Origin: Acaricomes phytoseiuli DSM 14247
Lineage (GTDB): Bacteria; Actinomycetota; Actinomycetes; Actinomycetales; Micrococcaceae
Length of the DNA stretch: 64,000 nucleotides
NCBI RefSeq assembly: GCF_000376245.1
Contig: NZ_AQXM01000054.1
Location: 1-64,000 of the forward strand
Direction: 5' to 3'
The notes beneath the pieces were generated by a model. It had not been told where the DNA came from. It saw only the letters and a list, made by a program, of their open reading frames with translations, and made no database searches. Shown in pieces: positions 55,833 to 64,000 of this stretch; the stretch's first letter is position 1, and the number at the start of each line of letters is the position of its first letter. The position numbers were made by a program, and so were the translations under genes.

Positions 55833-57328
55833 GCGCCAAGGTGCATTTCATCGGAATCGGCGGTGCCGGGATGTCCGGCATCGCCCGGCTGCTGCTGGCC
55901 CGGGGCGTGTCCGTCTCCGGCAGCGATGCCAGGGAATCCCATGTTCTCGCAGAACTGCGGCGAGCCGGGGCGGAAGTCTGGGTTGGCCAGGACGGCAGCA
56001 AGCTCCGTGATGCCGCCGGGGCCGAAGGCCTCGGTGAGTACACGGTGGTGCGTTCCACCGCGATTCGCGCCGACAATGCAGAGCTGCTGGCCGCACAGCA
56101 GGCCGGTGCGCGGATACTGCACCGCTCTGAGGCCCTCGCCCTGGCGATGGGCGCCGACCGCGTGCTCGCCGTCGCCGGGACACACGGCAAGACGACGACT
56201 ACCGCGATGCTGGCCGTGGCGCTGCGCGCCGCCGGAGTGAATGCCTCCTATGCGATCGGGGCTGAAGTCCCGGAGCTGGGAGCCAATGCTGCCCTGGGCG
56301 AGGACACGGTATTCGCAGCCGAGGCCGATGAATCCGATGGATCTTTCCTGAACTACCGGCCAGAAGTGGCGGTCGTGACCAATGTGGAGCCAGATCATCT
56401 GGACTTCTACGGCAGTGCTGAAGCCGTGCACCGCTCCTTCCAGCAGTTCGTCTCGCTTCTGCCTCCGCACGGGGCTTTGGTGATCTGCGCCGATGACCCC
56501 GGGGCGGCTGCCCTGGCCGACTGGTTCATGCAAGAGGGCGGGACGGGTGGTCGACCCTCGGGTGCCCGGTTATGGCGCTACGGCCGTTTCGAAGACGCGG
56601 ATTTTCGGCTCCTGGGCCAGGCCCGTGAGCTCCGGGTCGAAAGCAGCCTCTGGGCGGAGCCGGTCGCCCTGCCCTTGATGGCACCGGGGGAGCACAATGC
56701 CCTGAACGCCGCCGCTGCGCTCGCGGCAGCAGCGGCGATGCTTTCAGCAGCCGAGGCCCAGCAGCTCAGCCCTGTCTCTGACTGGCCGCAGCGGGCCGCC
56801 GAGGCTCTTGCTTCTTTTCGGGGTGCCGCTCGGCGGTTCGAGTTCCGCGGTGAGCACGGGGGAGTGCAGGTCTACGATGACTACGCGCATCACCCGACGG
56901 AAGTGCGCGCAGCTCTTGCGGCGGCTCGGAGTTTGCTTAGTGCCCCCCAGGGACGGGTGTTGGTGCTCTTCCAGCCGCACCTCTTCAGCCGCACCCGCGA
57001 GTTCGCGAGTGATTTCGCCGAGACCCTGACCGCTGCGGACCAGTCCTGGGTTCTGGACATCTACCCTGCTAGGGAAGAGCCGATCCCTGGAGTGACCAGC
57101 GAGCTCATCACGAAGGCGGCTGCCCCGAGCACGGAGGCTAACGTAGGCACGCTGATACTGGCGGCAGACCCGCAGCGAGCGGTCGCCGAGATTGCCGCCG
57201 CGGCCCAGCCGGGAGACCTCGTGTTGACGGTAGGGGCGGGTAGCGTCACCGAGCAGGCAGGAGAGATCCTGCAGGTTCTGATGAATCGTGCCTCACTGCC
57301 ACCCGGAGAGCCTGGACGGCCATCATGA
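55829..57328 (+). CDS. murC: UDP-MurNAc:L-alanine ligase
   Basis: 499 aa. Adds L-Ala, the first stem residue. N-terminal HFIGIGGAGMSGIARLL, ATP loop AGTHGKTTTTAMLA, FAAEADESDGSFL, VYDDYAHHPTEVRAAL, and FQPHLFSRTREFASDFAETL. Overlaps ftsQ by 4 bases. Confidence 0.96.
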   Translation: MSAKVHFIGIGGAGMSGIARLLLARGVSVSGSDARESHVLAELRRAGAEVWVGQDGSKLRDAAGAEGLGEYTVVRSTAIRADNAELLAAQQAGARILHRSEALALAMGADRVLAVAGTHGKTTTTAMLAVALRAAGVNASYAIGAEVPELGANAALGEDTVFAAEADESDGSFLNYRPEVAVVTNVEPDHLDFYGSAEAVHRSFQQFVSLLPPHGALVICADDPGAAALADWFMQEGGTGGRPSGARLWRYGRFEDADFRLLGQARELRVESSLWAEPVALPLMAPGEHNALNAAAALAAAAAMLSAAEAQQLSPVSDWPQRAAEALASFRGAARRFEFRGEHGGVQVYDDYAHHPTEVRAALAAARSLLSAPQGRVLVLFQPHLFSRTREFASDFAETLTAADQSWVLDIYPAREEPIPGVTSELITKAAAPSTEANVGTLILAADPQRAVAEIAAAAQPGDLVLTVGAGSVTEQAGEILQVLMNRASLPPGEPGRPS

Positions 57329-58443
57329 ACCGCAAACCGCCGGTGATCTCCAGCTCCGGGGGCCGAAAGGGCCCTGAGCCGAAGCGGAGTGTCCAACAGA
57401 CTCCCGAGCCGCGAAACCCTGAGCGGGCCGAAAGCGGGCAGTTAGACGCCGAAAGGCCGAGCGCCAGCCAGCCGAATGTCGAACAGTCCGTGCAGGGGCA
57501 GCGCATTACGGCTCAGCGGACTGATGCCCCGGCTACTACTGGCGGGAAGGTGAAGGCCGGGCGTCCAACTAAAAAGAACACCGCACAAAAGAACACGGCG
57601 AAAAAGAAAAAACTCGCAGTGAAGACACCACCTTCTGCCTCGGTATCCACGCCGGTATCAGCGGTTGCCGACGCGAAGCCGGTGATCGCTTTTCCCGATC
57701 GCAAAGAGCGGGATCGCCGTCGGGGTCGCAGGCCCTGGGTGCCCTGGACCATTGCGGGGGGCACCCTTGCCGTCGTTGCCCTGATCCTGATCCTGGTGAT
57801 TTTTTCCCCTGTGCTGGCGCTGAAGAAAATCACTGTGGACGGGCTCACCCTGGCTTCTGAGGAGCAAGTGCAGGCGGCGCTTGCTCCGCTGCAGGGGAAG
57901 CCGCTGACCCAGATCACCCAGGCCGAGGTGAGGCAGCTGGTCAGTTCCATGCCGCAGGTCGACTCGGTCAGCATTGAAGCGAGGCCGCCGTCCACGCTGC
58001 TGGTGCATGTCCTCGAGCGGGTTCCCGTCGCAGTGCTGAAGAACGGGGATCAATACGCTTTGGTCGACCCTCAGGGCGTGATTCTGGGAACCGCTCCCGA
58101 TCCGGCGGCAGCGCAGTTGCCGCTTATCGATGGCGCTGGCTTGCAGCCGGAGAGTGATCAGCGCAGCCGGGATATCTTCTCCGCGATCACCGCGGTGCTC
58201 GCTGCGTTACCCCAGGATGTGCGCGCGCAGATGGCATCGGCTACCGCGAGCTCGCCGGATGCGGTGGAACTCGCACTCAACAACGGCAAGAAAGCGATCT
58301 GGGGCGATGCCTCCCAGATGGCACTGAAAGCCAAAGCCCTCAAAGCGCTCATCGATAACCCGCCTGCGTCGCAGCAGGGCAAACCCGAACAGCCCGTTCA
58401 GGTCTACGATGTGAGCTCCCCGCAGCGACCGGTGACACGTTGA
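57325..58443 (+). CDS. ftsQ: Cell division protein FtsQ/DivIB
   Basis: 372 aa. A basic, Lys/Pro/Thr-rich cytoplasmic tail (about 1-135) is followed by one helix (WTIAGGTLAVVALILILVIFSP, about 141-162). Then come the POTRA domain (LKKITVDGLTLASEEQVQAAL...) and the FtsQ domain (PPSTLLVHVLERVPVAVLKNGDQYALVD). Scaffold of the divisome. The cytoplasmic tail is longer than in E. coli but usual for actinobacteria. Confidence 0.93.
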   Translation: MNRKPPVISSSGGRKGPEPKRSVQQTPEPRNPERAESGQLDAERPSASQPNVEQSVQGQRITAQRTDAPATTGGKVKAGRPTKKNTAQKNTAKKKKLAVKTPPSASVSTPVSAVADAKPVIAFPDRKERDRRRGRRPWVPWTIAGGTLAVVALILILVIFSPVLALKKITVDGLTLASEEQVQAALAPLQGKPLTQITQAEVRQLVSSMPQVDSVSIEARPPSTLLVHVLERVPVAVLKNGDQYALVDPQGVILGTAPDPAAAQLPLIDGAGLQPESDQRSRDIFSAITAVLAALPQDVRAQMASATASSPDAVELALNNGKKAIWGDASQMALKAKALKALIDNPPASQQGKPEQPVQVYDVSSPQRPVTR

Positions 58444-58571
58444 GGTACCGTATGGCAAGGTGTGGCGAACAGGGTGAACGGGCCCGTGTTGATCTGTGCT
58501 TCTTTAGCAACACGCGGGTACGGTCATTGCAAGATCTTGCGCTGGCATTTAGCGTCACAGACAGGAATTAC

Positions 58572-58607
58572 TTGACATAACTATAACCTTCAAGTTGAAA
58601 GTTATAG
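58572..58607 (+). promoter_or_regulatory. TTGACA box and 27-bp near-perfect palindrome upstream of ftsZ
   Basis: TTGACA (58572-58577) lies three bases before a 27-bp palindrome (58581-58607) whose outer arms are CTATAAC and GTTATAG and inner core TTCAA-G-TTGAA, with one mismatched pair. A TATAGT -10-like hexamer overlaps the right arm, but the spacer from TTGACA would be 25 bases, too long, so the start site is unclear. Its core matches the dyad upstream of the second MerR gene. Confidence 0.6.
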
Positions 58608-58662
58608 TTCAAAAATTCAAGCTTTAGCACCGATAAGGCCAACGAGCAAGGGACAGAAAACC

Positions 58663-59853
58663 GTGGCAACACCGCAGAATTACTTGGCCGTCATCAAAGT
58701 CGTCGGGATCGGCGGTGGCGGTGTCAACGCCGTTAACCGGATGATCGAAGTCGGCTTGCGCGGAGTCGAATTCATCGCGATCAACACCGATGCTCAGGCA
58801 CTATTGATGTCCGATGCCGACGTCAAGCTTGACGTCGGCAGAGAGCTCACCCGCGGCTTGGGGGCGGGGGCGGATCCGGAAGTCGGCCGTCAGGCCGCCG
58901 AAGACCATGCCGAAGAGATCGAAGAAGTCATCCGCGGCGCGGATATGGTCTTCGTCACCGCGGGTGAAGGCGGCGGAACCGGTACCGGTGGTGCGCCGGT
59001 CGTGGCTCGGATCGCACGTTCCCTCGGGGCTCTCACCATCGGCGTCGTCACCCGGCCCTTCACTTTCGAGGGGCGCCGGCGCTCCACCCAGGCTGAGTCC
59101 GGCATTGACGCGCTGCGCGATGAAGTTGACACCCTGATCGTGATTCCCAATGACCGCCTGCTGTCGATCAGCGACCGGAATGTCTCGATGCTCGACGCTT
59201 TCCGATCTGCAGACCAGGTACTGCTCTCCGGCGTCCAGGGTATTACTGACCTCATCACCACCCCGGGCCTGATCAATCTCGACTTCGCGGATGTGAAGTC
59301 AGTGATGCAGGGTGCCGGCTCAGCACTCATGGGCATCGGATCCGCTCGGGGCGACGACCGTGCGGTCAAAGCAGCCGAGCTCGCCATCGCCTCACCGCTA
59401 CTGGAAGCTTCGATCGACGGCGCGCACGGTGTCCTGCTCTCGATCCAGGGTGGTTCCGACCTCGGTTTGTTCGAGATCAACGAGGCTGCTCGTCTGGTGC
59501 AGGAAGTGGCACACCCTGAAGCGAATATCATCTTCGGTGCGGTGATCGACGATGCGCTCGGAGACGAAGCCCGCGTCACCGTCATCGCTGCGGGATTTGA
59601 CAATGTCGATATCACCAGCGCGCCGCTTTCGGGCACGGCGAACAGCTCAGTGAATGCGGCCGCTGCGGCACCGGCCGCCGAGGCTGCATCGAATGAAAGC
59701 GCAGCACCGGCCGCACCGAGCCTTTCGAGCTGGGGGCAGAGCGGGTCCGTCCCGAGCGAAAGCGAATTCGAGATGGAACTGCCTGCGGTGATAGACCCTG
59801 ATGCCAGCGGCCCCCGTAAAGACGATCTGGATGTTCCTGACTTCTTGAAGTGA
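58663..59853 (+). CDS. ftsZ: Tubulin-like division GTPase
   Basis: 396 aa, GTG start. Forms the Z ring. N-terminal [20 protein letters not shown]-binding [15 protein letters not shown] (tubulin signature) and the T7 loop with [11 protein letters not shown]. The C-terminal linker is Ala/Ser-rich, and the tail [10 protein letters not shown] is the docking peptide for SepF and FtsW. The 219 bases upstream contain a separate regulatory region. Confidence 0.97.
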   Translation: MATPQNYLAVIKVVGIGGGGVNAVNRMIEVGLRGVEFIAINTDAQALLMSDADVKLDVGRELTRGLGAGADPEVGRQAAEDHAEEIEEVIRGADMVFVTAGEGGGTGTGGAPVVARIARSLGALTIGVVTRPFTFEGRRRSTQAESGIDALRDEVDTLIVIPNDRLLSISDRNVSMLDAFRSADQVLLSGVQGITDLITTPGLINLDFADVKSVMQGAGSALMGIGSARGDDRAVKAAELAIASPLLEASIDGAHGVLLSIQGGSDLGLFEINEAARLVQEVAHPEANIIFGAVIDDALGDEARVTVIAAGFDNVDITSAPLSGTANSSVNAAAAAPAAEAASNESAAPAAPSLSSWGQSGSVPSESEFEMELPAVIDPDASGPRKDDLDVPDFLK

Positions 59854-59922
59854 ACATTCTGAGCTGAACAGAGCCCCAGCGGTGAGATCCCCAGCCCTGG
59901 GCTTGGAACGGAAGGGCGGGCC

Positions 59923-60651
59923 ATGTTCTTGTGGCAGCGTGAAGTGCGTCCCGGCTGGGTTGTGGCTTTCACAGATAGCTCCGCGGGTTCCCTGAGTGTT
60001 ACGGTTCCGGGTAACGGCGCAGCCTCCGCGGCGCGTCGGCGACTGCGGCAGGAAACTGGAGTCCGCGAGGATTTCCGCTTCATGCATCAGGTGCACGGAA
60101 CGGAGGTAATCCCGGCTGAGAGCATCGCGCCGGCGGCCGCCCCGGTGCCGCACGCCGATGCCATGCTGAGCGCGAGCCTTCCCCTCGCTGTGCTGGTGGC
60201 TGATTGCCTGCCGGTGGTCTTTCTCGGCGAGTCGCAGAGCCCGGAAGAGCCCGTTATCGCCGCGGTGGCCCACGCCGGGCGGCGTGGTCTCGCAGGAGGA
60301 GTGCTTCCCGCGACTGTCGATGCTCTGCGTCAGCGTGGCGCGGAGTCGATCGAGGCTTGGATCGGCCCTGCGATCTGCGGATCCTGTTATGAAGTTCCCG
60401 CCGAGCTGCGCGAGGAGGTCGCCGCTGTGCTGCCGGGGAGTCGTACCCAGACGAGCTGGGGAACTCCGGCTCTGGACTTGCCGGAAGCGGCAAGCCAGCA
60501 GCTGGCCGGTCTTGGGGTGCCCAGCCACAACCTGTCCGTCTGTACCCTTGAGGAGCCGGCACTTTTCTCGCATCGTCGCTTTCAGCGCGAGAGGCAGGGG
60601 CCTCGCCCCGCTGCTGAAGGTCGCTTCGCCGGCGTGGTGTACCGGCGGTGA
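59923..60651 (+). CDS. pgeF: Peptidoglycan editing factor family (YfiH/PgeF, DUF152)
   Basis: 242 aa. Family of Cu/Zn-dependent purine-nucleoside and amino-acid-editing proteins; E. coli PgeF removes L-Ser wrongly added by MurC. Metal-site motifs: FMHQVHGTEV, VLVADCLPVVF and AAVAHAGRRGLAGGV, with GPAICGSCYEV and a C-terminal THR-like SHRRFQRERQG. Located after ftsZ as in most actinobacteria. Confidence 0.9.
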   Translation: MFLWQREVRPGWVVAFTDSSAGSLSVTVPGNGAASAARRRLRQETGVREDFRFMHQVHGTEVIPAESIAPAAAPVPHADAMLSASLPLAVLVADCLPVVFLGESQSPEEPVIAAVAHAGRRGLAGGVLPATVDALRQRGAESIEAWIGPAICGSCYEVPAELREEVAAVLPGSRTQTSWGTPALDLPEAASQQLAGLGVPSHNLSVCTLEEPALFSHRRFQRERQGPRPAAEGRFAGVVYRR

Positions 60652-60661
60652 TGGAGTAATG

Positions 60662-61492
60662 ATGAAGGACGATACTGCTAGGCGGGAAGCACCGGTGCGC
60701 GCTGCTCGCCAGGAACAGTTGGCCACGGCCTTGGCCGTCGTACAGGAGCGAATTGCCGTCGCCTGCGTTGATTCGGGCAGATCTGAGGCAGAGCAGCCCG
60801 CACTGATCGTCGTGACGAAATTCCACCCTGCGGCAGATGTAGCTGCCCTGGCGGCACTGGGCATTCAGGATCTGGGTGAGAACCGTGAACATGAGGCTGC
60901 CGGGAAATACACCGAAGTCAGTGAGCTCTTGGGGGAAGCCAGTGAGCGTCTGCGTTGGCATTTCATCGGTCAGCTGCAGAGCAATAAGGCCAAATCGGTG
61001 GTCCGTTATGCCAGCGCCCTGCATTCCATCGACAGGGCTTCGCTCGTCACCGCCTTAGCCAGGGCCCTGCCAGAGCGCCGTCCGGAAAGCGCGGGCCTGC
61101 TGAACTGCTTCATTCAGGTGGATCTGGATGAAGAGCTGGCCGGGCTCTCAGCGCAGTCCGCGGAAGGACTGGCTAAAACCCGAGGGGGAGCGGCGCCCGC
61201 TCAGGTGCCCTTCCTGGCTGAGCAGATCGCCCAGACAACAGGTCTGGAGCTGGCCGGGCTAATGGCGGTCGCGCCGCTGCCTGAGGCGGGACGCGAACCC
61301 GCATATGCAGCTACGCCCGAACAGGCCTTCGCCCGCCTCGCCGAGCTGAGCGCACGGCTACGCCAGGAGCACCCCGGGGCAGTGTCGATCTCTGCCGGCA
61401 TGAGCGCGGATCTGGAGGCTGCAGTAGCGCACGGGGCGACACACCTGCGTGTCGGTTCGGATGTCCTCGGTCCTCGCCCTGCGGTGCGGTAG
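60662..61492 (+). CDS. YggS/PROSC-type pyridoxal phosphate homeostasis protein
   Basis: 276 aa. GGAG lies five bases before ATG 60662 (the adjacent ATG 60659 is alternative). PLP-binding barrel with Lys in LIVVTKFHPAADVAAL, DLGENREHEAAGK, WHFIGQLQSNKAK and SAGMSADLEAAVAHGATHLRVGSDVLG. Buffers PLP and keto/amino-acid pools. Overlaps the usual pgeF-yggS-sepF order. Confidence 0.92.
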   Translation: MKDDTARREAPVRAARQEQLATALAVVQERIAVACVDSGRSEAEQPALIVVTKFHPAADVAALAALGIQDLGENREHEAAGKYTEVSELLGEASERLRWHFIGQLQSNKAKSVVRYASALHSIDRASLVTALARALPERRPESAGLLNCFIQVDLDEELAGLSAQSAEGLAKTRGGAAPAQVPFLAEQIAQTTGLELAGLMAVAPLPEAGREPAYAATPEQAFARLAELSARLRQEHPGAVSISAGMSADLEAAVAHGATHLRVGSDVLGPRPAVR

Positions 61493-61558
61493 CGTCAGAA
61501 CTGCAGTAGCAGTAGTGGTTTCACAGTTGACGCGGTATCAGATAGAGGAGAGCAGGAT

Positions 61559-62089
61559 ATGGCTGGCGCTCTGCGTAAAACGATGATTTACCTCGGCCTC
61601 GCCGATGGTGATGAGCAGTACCAGGTGCCGGGGGCGACTAAGCCGGTGCCGTCTCAACCCGTACCCAAGCACGAGGATCGTTCCGTGGATTATGACAATC
61701 ATTATTCTGAGTCTCAGCCCGTGCAGATGAGCCGGGGCGAGGACGAATACCGGGCTCCGGTAACTCCGATCAAGCGCGCGGCTTCCGGGCGCGAGGACTC
61801 TGCCGGGCTTCGCAAGATCACCACTGTTCACCCGCGTTCCTACAATGACGCCAAGGTGATCGGGGAGAGCTTCCGTGAAGGAATCCCGGTGATCATGAAC
61901 GTCACCGATATGGGCGAAGGCGACGCGAAGCGCCTCGTCGACTTCTCCGCTGGCCTGGTGTTCGGTATGCATGGCTCGATCGAGCGCGTCACGAACAAAG
62001 TTTTCCTGCTTTCCCCGGCATTCGTCGAAGTACTTGGTGACGATAAGAAGGCCAGTGAAAACCAGGCGAGCTTTTTCAATCAGAGCTGA
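61559..62089 (+). CDS. sepF: Cell division protein SepF
   Basis: 176 aa. N-terminal amphipathic membrane-binding helix ([17 protein letters not shown]), an acidic linker, and the SepF core (about 80-165: [30 protein letters not shown]..., [31 protein letters not shown]). Tethers FtsZ to the membrane in actinobacteria that lack FtsA. No ftsA is seen in the cluster. Confidence 0.95.
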   Translation: MAGALRKTMIYLGLADGDEQYQVPGATKPVPSQPVPKHEDRSVDYDNHYSESQPVQMSRGEDEYRAPVTPIKRAASGREDSAGLRKITTVHPRSYNDAKVIGESFREGIPVIMNVTDMGEGDAKRLVDFSAGLVFGMHGSIERVTNKVFLLSPAFVEVLGDDKKASENQASFFNQS

Positions 62090-62107
62090 ACCCCGTACGC
62101 TGTTACC

Positions 62108-62398
62108 GTGGGTCTCGTTTTTACGTTCCTGAACGTACTAATTCTGCTCTTCTACCTTTCGCTTCTGCTGCGGATTATCTTCGACTGGGTTCAGCAGTTC
62201 GCTCGTGACTGGCGTCCGCAAGGGGTTGCCCTCGTGGCTGCCACCGGAGTCTATACCGTCACTGATCCGCCGGTCCGGCTGGTTCGCAGAGTGATCCCGC
62301 CGCTTCAGTTGGGGACTGTTTCCCTCGACGTCGGGTTGCTCGTGATATTCGTGTTGACCTGGATACTGCTCGGCGTCACCGGATCCTATGCTGCTTGA
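62108..62398 (+). CDS. YggT family membrane protein
   Basis: 96 aa, GTG start. Two hydrophobic helices (about 5-23 and 75-92) flank a short segment with DWVQQFARDWRP and VTDPPVRLVRRVIPP, the YggT signature. Function poorly known; position between sepF and divIVA is conserved. Confidence 0.92.
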   Translation: MGLVFTFLNVLILLFYLSLLLRIIFDWVQQFARDWRPQGVALVAATGVYTVTDPPVRLVRRVIPPLQLGTVSLDVGLLVIFVLTWILLGVTGSYAA

Positions 62399-62673
62399 TC
62401 CTCAGCGGCTCAGGATTGCAAAGTTTTATCGCGAAAAAGTCCGGTAGTCAGGAGATCGATCTGCTGATACCGGCCTTGACTCCGATAAGGTTCTAAAATA
62501 CAGATGAGCATCCGCGAGTTAGCTGGATATACTCGCATTAGTGTGCGTACCCTATGTACGGAACGAATCACTGCAGACACAACTGAATTTAGGTATCGTA
62601 GTTCGGGTGGCTGTAACTCTTGATTGATGGATCTACCCGCAGCTCGAACTGACTAACCCAACGAGGTGACTAG

Positions 62674-63435
62674 ATGGCTCTGACGCCAGAAGACGTTGTC
62701 AATAAACGGTTTCAGCCGACGAAATTTCGTGAAGGCTATGACCAGGATGAAGTAGACGACTTTCTTGATGAGATTGTTGTAGAGCTTCGCCGTCTCTACC
62801 AGGAGAACGAGGAGCTACGCCAGAAAGTGGCTCAGCTTGAAGGCGAGCTGGGGCAGAGCGGTGGCTCTGCTGCGACTACATCTGCGGCGACGGCTTCGGC
62901 TGTGAGCGCTCCGGTGACTGATAAGACTGCATTGACCACGCAGAAGCCTGCCAAAGACGATAGCCCCTCCGCTGATGCCGGTGCCAAGCCAGCGGCTCAG
63001 AGCACCCCCTCGGTGACTGCCCCGGTCGCGGGTGCGGCGGCTTCCAGCCAGACCGCTAGCGCCGCGGTTCCCGCAGCCGGTGTAGCACCGGCTGGCGCGT
63101 CCGCTGAATCCGCTGCGGGCGTGCTCGCAATGGCGCAGAAACTGCACGATGACTATGTCAACGCAGGTGTCGAGCAGCGCGATAAGATCATCGCCGAGGC
63201 CCAGATGGAAGCTTCCAGCCTGGTCAACGACGCACAGGAGAAGAGCCGCAAGACTATCGGCGCACTGGAGCAGCAGCGTTCTGTTCTGGAGCGTAAAGTC
63301 GAGCAGCTGCGTAGCTTCGAGCGTGATTACCGGGCTCGCCTGAAGTCCTACATCCAGGGCCAGCTGCGCGACCTCGATGCACAGGGTTCTGTAGCCGCTC
63401 CGGACGTCTCCGATAACAGCAGCACGGGCCTCTGA
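62674..63435 (+). CDS. wag31: DivIVA / Wag31 polar growth protein
   Basis: 253 aa, GAGGTGA before ATG. The N-terminal lipid-binding domain is LTPEDVVNKRFQPTKFREGYDQDEVDDFLDE, then a first coiled coil (LRRLYQENEELRQKVAQLEGEL). A long Ala/Ser/Pro-rich linker (about 65-145) precedes a second coiled coil (VLAMAQKLHDDYVNAGVEQRDKI... EQLRSFERDYRARL). It gathers at curved membrane at poles and septum and guides wall growth. The 275 bases upstream include TATACT (62528) as a possible -10. Confidence 0.94.
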   Translation: MALTPEDVVNKRFQPTKFREGYDQDEVDDFLDEIVVELRRLYQENEELRQKVAQLEGELGQSGGSAATTSAATASAVSAPVTDKTALTTQKPAKDDSPSADAGAKPAAQSTPSVTAPVAGAAASSQTASAAVPAAGVAPAGASAESAAGVLAMAQKLHDDYVNAGVEQRDKIIAEAQMEASSLVNDAQEKSRKTIGALEQQRSVLERKVEQLRSFERDYRARLKSYIQGQLRDLDAQGSVAAPDVSDNSSTGL

Positions 63436-63453
63436 GCCTGAAGAGATCATCCC

Positions 63454-63493
63454 GGTGAAGCCGGCGGCTGGTTCTCCAGCCGTCGGCTTCACC
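63454..63493 (+). terminator. Hairpin after divIVA
   Basis: 18-bp stem (63454-63471 with 63476-63493) with one G-T pair and a 4-base loop. Poor U-tract. Separates divIVA from lspA. Confidence 0.7.
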
Positions 63494-63518
63494 TGTCACT
63501 CAGAGCGAGATTGAGCGC

Positions 63519-64000
63519 ATGACTGAATCATCTATACCTCCCGAGACCTCTGCTGAGCCTTCCGAAGCTAAGCCGAGGCTGGGCCGTACCGCGATCTTCG
63601 CCTGGTTCGCCGGATTCGCCGTTTTCGCTTACCTCCTGGATCAGCTGGTCAAGCTCTGGGTGACATCGACGATGACCTACGGGCAGCAGATCCCGGTTCT
63701 GCCGCCTTTCCTGCGTTGGTACTACATCACCAACCCCGGTGCCGCTTTTTCCATCGGTGCCGATTACACCTGGGTCTTCACCCTGATCATGATCGCGGTT
63801 TCCATCGGCATCCTCATCGCGATCCGCAAAGCCGGTTCGGCTTGGTGGGGCATCGGCCTCGGCATGGTGCTGGGCGGTGCCCTGGGTAATCTCACCGACC
63901 GGCTGTTCCGCCCGCCTTCTTTCGGCATGGGCGAGGTGGTCGATTACATCTCCGTCCCGAACTTCGCGGTTTTCAACCTGGCTGATTGCGCGGTGGTCGG
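63519..64000 (+). CDS. lspA: Lipoprotein signal peptidase, cut by the window end
   Basis: The first 160 residues from ATG 63519 are present. Aspartyl membrane protease that removes signal peptides from prolipoproteins, including the two lipoproteins of this window. A 25-residue N-terminal extension precedes the first helix. Signature: NPGAAFSIG, GGALGNLTDRLFRPPSFGMGEVVDYI with the first catalytic Asp in NLTDR, and the second Asp in FAVFNLADCAVV at the very edge. Confidence 0.94.
   Translation, partial: MTESSIPPETSAEPSEAKPRLGRTAIFAWFAGFAVFAYLLDQLVKLWVTSTMTYGQQIPVLPPFLRWYYITNPGAAFSIGADYTWVFTLIMIAVSIGILIAIRKAGSAWWGIGLGMVLGGALGNLTDRLFRPPSFGMGEVVDYISVPNFAVFNLADCAVV

Noticed and set aside
58572-58608. 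Classical promoter TTGACA...TATAGT for ftsZ
   Set aside because: The spacer is 25 bases, too long for a normal sigma70-type promoter; kept only as part of a regulatory region.

Overview
The window is a stretch of chromosome from a high-GC Gram-positive bacterium (Actinomycetota), most likely order Micrococcales and probably Micrococcaceae (Arthrobacter/Renibacterium-like). The basis is a division and cell-wall cluster (mraZ to lspA) with SepF and Wag31-type DivIVA, the gcvH-garA-MerR-BFN-MerR and aroG-kinase-HTH-prenyl synthase gene orders also known in mycobacteria, an Rpf-type muralytic enzyme, sortase anchoring, and a MurE specificity loop (DDPH) that is not the DNPR of meso-DAP enzymes. 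Genus cannot be fixed from sequence alone.

Layout. 1-1.7 kb: the C-terminus of a sortase-anchored repeat adhesin and a lipoprotein. 1.7-17.1 kb, all on the minus strand: an accessory secondary-lipid/polyketide locus. In transcription order it holds a giant synthase (two NMO/PfaD-like domains, KS, AT, ACP, KR; about 2,330 aa after repair), an AT-DH-phosphopantetheinyl transferase protein, a discrete ACP, an alpha/beta hydrolase, a glycosyltransferase, a PadR regulator and a FadH-like 2,4-dienoyl-CoA reductase. It looks like a rearranged, self-activating relative of PUFA and enediyne-type iterative synthases, with genes for reduction, release and glycosylation of the product. The synthase carries three apparent indels and the hydrolase two. 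17.1-18.3 kb: an AT-rich gap.

18.3-28.4 kb: an Rpf-like protein, the gcvH-garA-MerR-BFN-MerR set, a ParA-like ATPase, pyruvate carboxylase (one apparent frameshift) and a second ParA/MinD-like ATPase. A 60-bp perfect palindrome closes this block. 28.5-35.9 kb: acyl-CoA synthetase, ROK glucokinase, a membrane protein, a carboxylesterase, PlsC-like acyltransferase, class II DAHP synthase and a YdeI-family gene with an in-frame stop. 36-42.6 kb: a PASTA Ser/Thr kinase, an Rv2175c-like HTH protein, a polyprenyl diphosphate synthase, a lipoprotein, DNA polymerase IV and a DUF3040 protein. 42.8-64 kb: the dcw cluster mraZ-rsmH-ftsL-ftsI-murE-murF-mraY-murD-ftsW-murG-murC-ftsQ-ftsZ-pgeF-yggS-sepF-yggT-divIVA-lspA (cut by the window end).

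The most notable points are the unusual synthase locus with its cluster of indels, and a nearly identical dyad (ACCTTCAAG...) found both upstream of the second MerR gene and in front of ftsZ, suggesting a regulatory link between the two regions. No tRNA, rRNA, CRISPR array or insertion sequence was seen.
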